DNA of 64,000 nt, taken from Phlebotomus papatasi. Lineage: Eukaryota > Arthropoda > Insecta > Diptera > Psychodidae. The stretch spans positions 38,440,627 to 38,504,626 of the forward strand of contig NC_077223.1 in assembly GCF_024763615.1 (NCBI RefSeq), in the 5' to 3' direction. The notes under the pieces are model-generated. The model was given only the letters and a program-made list of their open reading frames with translations. It was not told the DNA's origin and did not search any database. Positions 45,401 to 54,551 of the stretch are shown one piece after another (within the stretch, counting starts at the first letter, position 1; every line of letters begins with the position of its first letter). The translations under genes and the position numbers were made by a program.

Positions 45401-46870
45401 ATGGATACCGACGTTAAAGCAGAAAATGAATTTCTGGACCATGTAATTGTAAAGGAAGAATACGTTTTGAAAGAAGAAAATGTCCCGGTTATCGAGAGAC
45501 TTGAGAGGTAAATTTCCCGTAGGAATGCTTGTAATAGGAATTTTAAGCAAAAAATGTCCTATTTTAGATCGACTAAGAAGGATCCTCAAGAATCGGTTAA
45601 GTTTGTAATTAAAGAAGTACGAGAAAGAAAGCATAAATGTCCATTATGTGACAAGGCTAGCTACACCATCTACAACTTGAAAGATCATATGGTTACCCAT
45701 TCGAAAGATAAGAATTTCCAGTGTTCTCAATGCTCAAAGTTCTTTGGCAGTAAGAGAAGACTGGACAGTCACATGAGAACTCACTCTACCGATCTGATTC
45801 CATGTGGCCTATGCGATAAAAAATTCAAGAGTTCAGTACATTTGAAATATCATCTTCAGAGGCATACTGGTGAGAAAAAGCACGAATGTGAGATTTGTGG
45901 GAAGAAATTCTCAGATAGTAGTCACAAAAGACGCCACATTCTTCAGTTGCACGAAGGAAAGAAACCAGATAACAGTTCTGGTTCAGCACCTAAATTTACA
46001 TGTGAACATTGTGGGAAAGTTATGTGGGTCAAAGGGAGTTACGAAAGGCACATACTAGTTGTACATACCTCAAACAGAGATATAAAATGTCCTCAATGTC
46101 CAAAGACATTCAAACTGAAGTACAATCTCAAGGAGCACATGTTGGTTCACAGCAATGAAAAACCATTCGTTTGCGATATTTGTAATACAGGATTCAAACG
46201 GAAAGCAAATCTTTTGGCCCATAGAGCCAATCACGAGGGTATACCCCAAGATTGTTCGTACTGCACTAATACCTATAAAAGCAAAGGAAGTCTGAGGCTT
46301 CACATTAAGAAACACCATAGAGGTCTTCCATATGAAATTACGGATGGTCCCTTATCGTGTACAGTTTGCAAGGAAGTCTTTCAGGATCTTGACATCCTCA
46401 AGGACCACACTAAAATCCATGCCAAGGAAAAAGCGAAATACTACACTTGCGGGGATTGTGGAAAATCTGTACGGCATAAATATAATTTTCTGAGGCACTT
46501 GACTGTTCACAAGAAAAACACATCCTTTGAGTGTGAAACTTGTTCAAAGAAGTTCAAGCGGAAGGACGAAATTATTAAGCATATGCGAATCCACAGTAAA
46601 AATCGACCGTTATTTGAATGTGAAGTTTGCGGAGTTAAAGTTAAGAATAGAAAAACCTTAAGAGATCATGATCGTAAGCACAACGCTGAGGTCAGTAAAA
46701 GAAGGCCTTACAATACACGCTACAAGGAACGATTACCAGTGGATCCTACAATGATAAAACAAGAAGTTGAGGATACTGAAACTCCACTGCCAACAAATAT
46801 TGAAATTTTAACAACAGTGAAAAATGAGGTAGTTGATGATACAGTTGTCGTTAAAACCGAAGCGGATTAA
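45401..46870 (+). CDS. C2H2 zinc-finger protein, about 12 fingers
   Basis: Two exons, 45401-45507 and 45568-46870, give 469 aa. Exon 1 encodes MDTDVKAENEFLDHVIVKEE then YVLKEENVPVIERLER and ends in a phase-2 intron. Exon 2 carries fingers KCPLC, FQCSQC, IPCGLC, HECEIC, FTCEHC, IKCPQC, FVCDIC, QDCSYC, LSCTVC, YTCGDC, FECETC and FECEVC. HHRGLPYEITDGP joins fingers 8 and 9, as in its relatives. One finger link is TGEK; the rest are HSxxx types. The tail has RRPYNTRYKERL, then IKQEVEDTE, VKNE and VKTE motifs. This is the most complete single-block member and a good reference for the cluster. An AATAAA lies 83 bases past the stop. Target unknown. Confidence 0.92.
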
Positions 46871-46952
46871 ATATAAGGGATGCTGCTTAATATGAAAAAT
46901 CTTCATGTATAAGATGATTCTTTCTTAAAGATGTTATTAAAGAATTTTGGCT

Positions 46953-46958
46953 AATAAA
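46953..46958 (+). terminator. Poly(A) signal AATAAA
   Basis: AATAAA in ggctaataaaacaatttg, 83 bases after the stop of the gene at 45401-46870. Confidence 0.6.
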
Positions 46959-49433
46959 ACAATTTGAAAAAATGATTTTGATTTTAGCCGATAAGTTTTT
47001 GATAACCGATTCCGAACCGGTTAAGATTTGTCAGGGATACAGTCGTTTTCTACAAATCTAAATTTCTCGAAATCTTTTACGAAACACGTTTTCTAGAATC
47101 TCGGGAAAGAATTCTGGAAATATGTATATCAAAAAAAAAATACTTGGATGCTACTTCAAAAGTACGTTCGCATCATTTACCGTTTACCGGTTCACAACCG
47201 ATTTAAACCGAATTATAAATAATTCAAAAGATCCGCAAAAAACAGTAGAGGAGTTATGAAATTGATTTTCGAATAAAACTTACTTATCGGTTAACAACAG
47301 ATTTCAGTTGGTTCATACTTGTCACAAATTCTAAGACCTTTCCAACGAGCTCAAATATGATACCCGGTTGAGAAATACGCTTGTTTTCGTAATCTTTAAT
47401 CTGATTGGGAGCCTCAGTGGATCAGTCGATAGAGTAGTGATTTTTCAGCAGCCATATTGATTTAGTTCAGTGAATGGATGAAATAGTAATGCTTTGACAA
47501 TGAACCGCCTAAATAAGAGATGCTGGTACAGAAACGAGTTCGGCATAGAGATCTATCGATAAAACTACACATTCACTGCAACTGATCCAACCAAAGAAAC
47601 GGCATTGTGTGTGTACCTCATGAGACATAAGACTCTAATATGTCTCTTATGAGACATATAAGATTACTTTCTGTACTGCGAGAATGCCAAAAAAAGATAG
47701 CAAGTGTTTTATCATGCCTCTCTCGCGTTTCGCTCGAAAACTGACCGACAGTTGGAACGCATGCAAAATTGCTCGAATTGCTTATAATACGATTCAGAAT
47801 ACAATTAATACGAACAGTAATATCTTACTCATCGTATTACTCCACTAGAGTGTACTATTTCTTACACACGTGATTTCCCATTTGTAATTTTGCATACTAT
47901 ATACGTCTCTTTCCAGCTTTTCTTAATATTAATATTAATTTTATATGTGACACCACGGTCAGATATACAGAAGCCGAGAGATAGACCTGGAGGACCGCCT
48001 TGGGGGTTAAGGTAGATTGGAGTAATTGGAAGTGTACAATAGACCCAAATAAGTGGCCTGAATGCAGCGGAACCGACGACGGTTTAAGCTGACCCTTACT
48101 AATCTAATCTTAATCTTTGATTTTCAAACTTCTTATTAGGAATGATTCAACGATATTTTCGTAAAACTCACTTTATTGTAAGTCTTAGAGGTCAAATATG
48201 ATACTTTTATAGAGAAAGAATTTTTTCTGCCTCTGGGAAATTGGAAAACTCAAGGGTACTCTCGTTTCCAAAAGAACGAAAAGGAGACAAACTTCAATTT
48301 TCCAAAAGCCAATAATATCAATTTTGTGAATTATTTTTGCGTGTCAAATGACTCCTTTACAATGTTGATCACTAAAACAAGAAGAATTATTGACCAGTAT
48401 CTTGTGGGATGTCCAGGAAGTGGTCAAGAAGACACCATATTCTTACTTGCCAACACATTCCTCAAAATATTTCACACAATAACACTTTAAAACACATTTC
48501 TTTCAACACGATGTTATTGTAGACACATTAAGCTTTCTCAAGAGCCAAAAAACACTTCCTGGACAATCAGAATTCACCAAAATCAGGAAGAATAGGAAAA
48601 ACTTCCCTGAAAGCAATCTACCTCGCTGCCAAATGTCAAAATTATCGGCCATATTGGCAAAAATGTCGCTCCCGCTTGGAATTTTCTTACAAGGTTGGTG
48701 TCAAAAAGCAAATGGCGGGCATTGGCGGGATAACCTTATATTTTACCTCTAGATTTTTGTGGACGAGACTACCCATAAAGTTTGAATAAGTTTTTTTGAA
48801 AATTTATGAAAAAATTGTTTTTCGAATTTATGCAATCTGTAATTGTTAGTTATCATACTTATTGGCCCCGAGAGGTTTTTCCTTATTCGGGTCTAGAAAT
48901 ATCAAAAAGGTCACAATATCTCCAAGGAAGCAGAAAATCGAAAATTCACGATTTTTGACTAAAAATATCTAAGCTCAGGAATTAATTAGGATCCTGCAAA
49001 AATATCCTAGATTTAGACATCCTTATGGTTTGTAATTATCCAGAAGAATCGGATTTTTATCGATTCTAAATAGTCCAAAAAAATTCTTTTTTTTCATGGG
49101 TACCCAGAGCCCCAAAGGAGACGAAAGGGTTAATGAATTTGTGTAAAAATTTCAATTTGAAACAATTTTTATTTAAAAAACAATATAACGTTTTGAGAAG
49201 TAGTTTCGAATACTTTTAATGTTTCTTTTTCATTTATGTAAATTAAATATTTATTCTCATTAAATATTTTAGTCAATTGAATTCTCTGATTGGCTAGGCT
49301 AAAGCGTTGGATGATTCCAAGTTCTAGCCAATCAGATATTGGTATTGGGCAGAAATATTCTAAAAGGATTGAATATTTAATTTCATGTGGATAATACCTT
49401 AAGGATATCACAAAAATTCGTCAAAAATTATTG
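46959..49433. other. Intergenic DNA with possible SINE-like pieces
   Basis: From about 47405, gcctcagtggatcagtcgat then agagtag resembles a tRNA-like A-box head. From about 47940 to 48115 a conserved-looking GC-richer stretch ends in taatctaatcttaatctt, a simple tail typical of retroposons. The two cannot be joined with confidence. A block at 49035-49130 (agaatcggatttttatcgat) also occurs at 36500-36600. No gene. Confidence 0.4.
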
Positions 49434-50883
49434 TTATTCTTCTTTTATTTCCTCCTCGTTGTAATTTTTTTCAATCTTAATGAAGACTTCCTCAATTTCC
49501 TTTTGCATTGTCTGTTCTACAGTTTCCGTTCTCAAAAGCTCATCTTGCCCTTGTTTCTTTTCAACTTTAACTTCTGAAAAATTACTAAAAGTTGATATGC
49601 TTGGTGGCTCTTCATATTCTGGATCGTGTGTTTCATTTTTTATCCAAACAGTGTCAATTTGTAAATCTTTATGAGACGCTTCTAGATGTTTCTCAAAAAT
49701 ATCCTTTTCTGTGAAAATTCTTCGACAATGTGGACATTTTATTACTCCAGGTTCGCCCTTTTTGTGTGTTATCATATGATTCTGTAGAAAACTTTGTAAT
49801 TTGAAACTTCTTGAGCAAATTTTGCATTGAAATGGCTTATCATTGCTGTGATAGGTGACTTGATGCCTCTGAAGATCCTTTTGTCCTCGACAGGGCTTCT
49901 GACACTGTGGACAGGGGAATTTTCGTTTAGCTTTCTTGTTGTGAACGGTTTTTATGTGCCTTCTAATACCGTCTTTATCAATGAATTTCCTATCACAGAC
50001 ATCACATTTGAATGGTCTCTCATCCGAATGGACTGAGACATGATTCTTCAGACCTTCGAGATTATCAAACTTTGCATTGCAAACTGTGCAGGAGATAGGA
50101 TAGTTTTCCCTAAATATCAGAGGAAGACCCCTATGGTGCTTATTTGTATGACTTCTAAGGTCTGATCGATAGATGTAAGTTCTGTCGCAATAACTGCATT
50201 TCAGGGCTTCATAAGTATGGCTTTTATCATGAATTTTTAGTTCTGATTTTGTGTAAAATGCCTTAGAGCAGACTCTACATTCAAAAGGCTTTTCGGACTT
50301 GTGGGATGGTAGATGATCCTTTAAAGAATTTGCATTTGGGAATTCTTCAGAACAAAAGTAACAGTTAAAATTTGTAGTATCGGTATGGATTAAGCAATGC
50401 CCATTCAATGAAGATTCATCTGGAAATGCCCTTCCACATTGATTGCAAATAAATTTTTCAGCAATTATATTGTGAAATCTTTCAATATGTATTTTCATAT
50501 GCCTTTTCCTGCGGAAAATTTTTCCGCAAAGGCCACATGGAAATAAATTCTCTCCAGAATGTCTTTTCATATGATCCCTGAGATATCTCTCCTTTCTGAA
50601 TATTTTACTGCATATGGAACATGGTACTGGATCACTGTTAATGTGATTCTTCAAGTGCTCTTGTAGCCTAGCCTTATGGGTAAAGATCTTTGGGCATTGA
50701 GGACAACGGACATTCTTTTCTGTTGCATGAGTATTCATATGTTTCTTTACGAGACATGGATATTTGAATGCCTTGCCGCAAATAGGACATTTATCACTTT
50801 TGTCCTTTGAAGCTTTTCTGTGAGAAATAGAGAATTTATTCCAAATGTTTTAAGTAATATTTGTCCATTCCTTACTTGTCCAT
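49434..50883 (-). CDS. C2H2 zinc-finger protein, about 13 fingers (opposite strand)
   Basis: On the minus strand the main exon is 49434-50817, and a tiny first exon, 50876-50883 (ATGGACAA|gtaagg), supplies the start, giving 463 aa. Its phase-2 end matches that of its relatives. The N-terminus is then only MDKKASKDKSDKC, with no IVKEEY motif, so a longer first exon further upstream is possible. Fingers run KCPIC, VRCPQC, VPCSIC, FPCGLC, FICNQC, FNCYFC, FECRVC, LKCSYC, ISCTVC, FKCDVC, FPCPQC, FQCKIC and IKCPHC. HHRGLPLIFRENYP joins fingers 8 and 9. The tail has VWIKNETHDPEYEEP, VKVEKK and EVFIKIEKNYNEEEIKEE (SUMO-like, acidic). It is the only member on the minus strand, implying an inversion. 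Confidence 0.85.
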
Positions 50884-51644
50884 GTCAGATTCCAATTTCC
50901 TTTAAGATCTTTAGGTAATAACTCCAAGACCGAAAGACATAAATTTATTTTCATAACTAAATTCTTATTTTTTTTTTAAGTTTTTTTTAACTGAAGTAAA
51001 AGTTAAAGTATTGGGATTGGGAATAAGTTGTTTTGTAAGTTTGTATCATTGAGATATTTGTGTTAAGTGCATAACAGACTTCTTATTTATTTGAAAAGAT
51101 TTCGCGCTTAAACCCCTATTAATTCCGAAGAAGGTCGTTATATTTTGGTCTTTAAATCGGCTTTTAAAAAATATAGGCAAATATTCGCGATGATAAAACT
51201 GATCTGGGCGATTGAAACAATTGAAGCTTAATCGACGCGATTCTTTATTCGCAAAATTCATCCCATGATCGAAATTTAAAGCCTTCCAAGGTTCGTTGAG
51301 CTTATGACTGATTAGGTTTTTTTTGACCAGAGAGGAGTCATTATTGTTCAAATTTTATTTATTTTTCTTTTGATTTACCCACAACGAAGGCGGAAGTTTA
51401 GTTACTAATTATTGTTGGAAAGGTCTCGGCATCGGCTACAATATAACAAAGTTTAATTGTAATTGAAATTGTAGATTTCGAGATATTTGACATAGAAATT
51501 TCGATGTTCTAAATTTTCAGAACCCTGCCTTGTAAAAAACAATTATGTTCAGAAGAGATTGTAGCATTTACCAAAACCTTTCATTTGAGTCCAAAACGGT
51601 TAAATTTGGATAATTAGAAGAGGAGTTCTGTCTATTTTAAGATT
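50884..51644. other. Upstream region of the minus-strand zinc-finger gene
   Basis: It should hold the promoter and any further 5' exon. A 101-codon minus-strand frame at 51046-51351 has no finger or IVKEEY motif and I leave it uncalled. Confidence 0.45.
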
Positions 51645-51811
51645 TACAGTGCCCGCTCTCTAATCCGGATCGCCGTAATCTGGACGAGTTATCGACGGTT
51701 ACATTTAAAATAATTTTGAGGTCATGTATGCATGTGTGTTCAGCAATGAAAATGAATTATCTTGTGAAGTTTTTGTTTAATAAATGAAGTATAATAACAT
51801 AGAATTCACTA

Positions 51812-52148
51812 ATTAGGGTCGGAGGAACGTCTGTTCGACAGGGAACCTCTATTGACACTTTTGTCAAAATGTTGAAAATTATTTAATGTATCTATAGTAA
51901 AGTAAAATATAAGTAGGGTGAAAGGAACGTCTATTGACACTTTAGGAAGTCGTGTCAGCACCTATTGACACCCTACCCTGTACCATTTGGGATATGAAAT
52001 TTGAACATCTTTGTTTATAGTAAAATGTATATTACAGAAAAAACATTATATTACTTGTATTTTACTAGATACATTAAATAATTTTCAACATTTTGACGAA
52101 AGTGTCAATAGGGGTTCCCTGTCGAACAGACGTTCCTCCGACCCTAAT
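51812..52148. repeat. Inverted repeat A (interlocked with B)
   Basis: The arm attagggtcggaggaacgtc followed by tgttcgacaggg at 51812 faces its complement ending at 52148, and pairing continues inward through agtgtcaatag and aacattttgac. The right arm lies inside repeat B. Confidence 0.8.
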
Positions 52149-52288
52149 ATAACGTTTTTTCTGTAATAAAAGTACCTTTTACTATAAACAGATATGTTCA
52201 AATTTCATATTCCAAATAGTACAGAGTAGGGTGTCAATAGGTGCTGATACGAGGTCTTAAAGTGTCAATAGACGTTCCTTTCATCCTA
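51914..52288. repeat. Inverted repeat B (interlocked with A)
   Basis: The arm tagggtgaaaggaacgtcta followed by ttgacacttta at 51914 faces its near complement ending at 52288. Pairing extends through caatttgaacat-type blocks (about 51995 against 52195). Its left arm lies between the arms of A. Confidence 0.75.
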
Positions 52289-52569
52289 TGTCTTTTTAAT
52301 CTTCTTTAAAAGTCTTATTCTAATACTACAAAAAAAACTTGTATTATATTTTCGAGACGTTGTACAAATTCAAAAAATACATCCGGATTACGAAGCGGAC
52401 ATCTGTCATATTGTCTCCCAATCATCCGTATTACAAATCGGGCACTGTATTTTAGAACGCTCCATGTCTCAGATCAGGTACTCGGAAAAATTGAATATTT
52501 TTTAATACAAAGATTTAAGGATCAATTGTAACATACAGATATTAAAGCTTGATCTACGCAATTTGAGAT

Positions 52570-52915
52570 ATGTTTTTAAGCAGTGCCGACAAAAATTCCG
52601 AAGAGACAAAATCCCGTATGGATTGAAATCACGAAAGCCAAAATTCCGAATGTGTCTATCCCGAAAAGCAAAAATCCCGAATGGGTTGAAACTCTAAAAG
52701 GGACAGTGAAGGATAATGTGTGGGATAATTTCCCAAAACACAAAAAAAAACTCCCTTTGCCTCCACGGTACGTGGGTGCAATCATTAGAGTAGATATGAC
52801 ACTTTTAAGAATTCGGGGTTTTGGCTTTAGGGATTTCAACGTTTCAATCCATTCGGGATTTCGGCAAATTCAGAATTTTGGCGCAATCATGATTTTGTTC
52901 GGGATACGTTTTTGA
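52570..52915. repeat. Degenerate foldback/tandem region (AATTCCGAA, CGAATGGATTGAAA)
   Basis: Variants of aaaattccgaa and gaatgggttgaaa recur in the first half and their complements in the second (tttcaatccattcggga). The facing open frames on both strands arise from this symmetry. Confidence 0.55.
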
Positions 52916-53955
52916 ATAATTTCGATTGGTGTGGGGTTAAGGTTTAACCATGCTATCACACTAGGATTTTTTCAATTTGTAAATTCAATTTAATTTTCAG
53001 ATGATTTGTTCCTATGCGTTATTTTGCACTAAAAACCAATTGAATTGATAAATCTTCACTAATTTATTAATAAAAACTAATACTTGGTCCAGAAATACCT
53101 GTTTAAATATGTTAAAATAGCATAAATGTGGTTGCTCAAATAAATATGAATTTAGCAAATTAAAATGTTAAAATTGCTCAATAATTTCAATTTTATTGCA
53201 TGTTAAATAAGTAGTCTTTTGAAGAAAATTATTCTTATTAAAGTTATTTACTCGTAATTAATATTATTTGTGACCAAAAAATAAGATAGGTACAGTGTTT
53301 TAGTGATAAACTTGCATGAAGTAAAGCTTAAGTATCGGGAGTAATTTATTAAGTTCTTCCAAAGCCATTCGAAGGAAATTATTGTGTTAAGAAATCTCAT
53401 TTGGGAATTGGGACGACTTCATACAGATTTTCAATAAGACTATATCAGAATCGCTGCAATAGTCCTTTGCCTACAAATCTTTTTTTCTGGCTTTGGTGAT
53501 CCTTCTGAATAACAGATAATTGATTTATAAGAGATTTTAAGTACTATCACACATTTTCCGGAGTCATTCACAATTAAAAATCTCGCGGCAATATTTAAAA
53601 TTGAGCAAATTTCTCGCAAAATGTATCCTGACTGTGAGAATTTTCAAGTAAATTCTAGAAATCTTAATGCTCAATTGGCTCAATTGAATTTAAAATTAAA
53701 ACGTGAAAAATCCTAGTGTGAAAGCACCGTAAAGGATGTAACTTTACAATAACTAGGGTACAAATGAAAATATCAAACAGCAATAATAATGGAGACCTAT
53801 TACGTTTGTAACTACTGAGAAGTTGAAGATAGCCTTAAATATTTAATTTATAACATTAGCCTTTAAGTTAGAAGATGATAATCTTAGTTTCGAGATTATA
53901 TAAAAGTTTGATTAAAAATTCCTTGATAATAAGACTTATCAAAGAAGAAATTCGT
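52916..53955. other. AT-rich intergenic DNA
   Basis: The pair ttaattttcagatgatt / tcaattggctcaattgaatt and ctaggattttttcaattt (52971) against aaaatcctagtgtgaaagc (53709) suggests a decayed TIR element of about 770 bases. No gene. Confidence 0.4.
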
Positions 53956-54207
53956 TTTAGTATGGTGGCACAACGTCCTATAGAGGAACTTAGACCTTCC
54001 CGCAAGGAGTGTTCGGAACATTCATTTTTTTTCTTATACAGGGATGAGGTTGTTAGTCCCATGCCCGTAGAATCAAGTGCAATGAAGCTCACTGGATGAA
54101 ATTCGAATACCTTTAACGCCACAAAAATTGCTGGTAACCTAAAAGAGTTTCGAATCCGGGACATTTGTATCATAGAGTGAGTACTCTACCACTTGACCTA
54201 TTGAGAT
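53956..54207 (-). mobile_element. tRNA-derived SINE
   Basis: Read on the minus strand it starts caataggtcaagtggtagag (A-box-like). About 40 bases on it has ggattcgaaactc (54145-54157), a good match to the polymerase III B box GGTTCGANNCC. A non-tRNA body follows, ending ctctataggacgttgtgcca. A partial relative of the body lies at 57205-57360. A real tRNA is unlikely because the acceptor stem does not close. Confidence 0.6.
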
Positions 54208-54551
54208 TATAACTGATTTATAATCGCTTAGAACCAATTCTGACTTGGAGAAATATGTTTTCCTAATACTACATTTCGAGTCAAATATTTATTAAGCATT
54301 TCATTCGTTCCAGATTAAGCAAAACCAGTTTAGTAAGAAACAGGAATTAACCCTCAGTCTGAGCGTGATATCATTTATGGTGAATTTCTTAACTGTCAAA
54401 ACATCACAACTGGTCGAAAGTGTATGAAGGATACCTTTTTGATGTGAAATCCGTGGTAAACGTCCTAAAAATTATTAACTTTGCCCTAATATTAGAAAAA
54501 ACTGAAATTCATTCCAAAGTAAATTTGATTAGGGTTGCAAAGAAATACAAT

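Larger units (their letters stand above)
51647..52447. mobile_element. Pogo-like element, CAGTGCCCG ends
   Basis: The left end CAGTGCCCGCTCTCTAATCC and the right end (complement of CAGTGCCCGATTTGTAATAC) are inverted, with TA outside each (51645-51646, 52448-52449). CAGT ends at a TA duplication are typical of pogo/Tigger-type elements. The interior is occupied by two further interlocked palindromes. Confidence 0.7.

Noticed and set aside
51046..51351. 101-codon minus-strand gene or leader exon
   Set aside because: It has no finger, IVKEEY or other motif, and no donor in suitable phase toward 50817.
54145..54207. A functional tRNA gene
   Set aside because: Box-like sequences are present but acceptor and anticodon stems do not close; the long conserved non-tRNA body fits a SINE.
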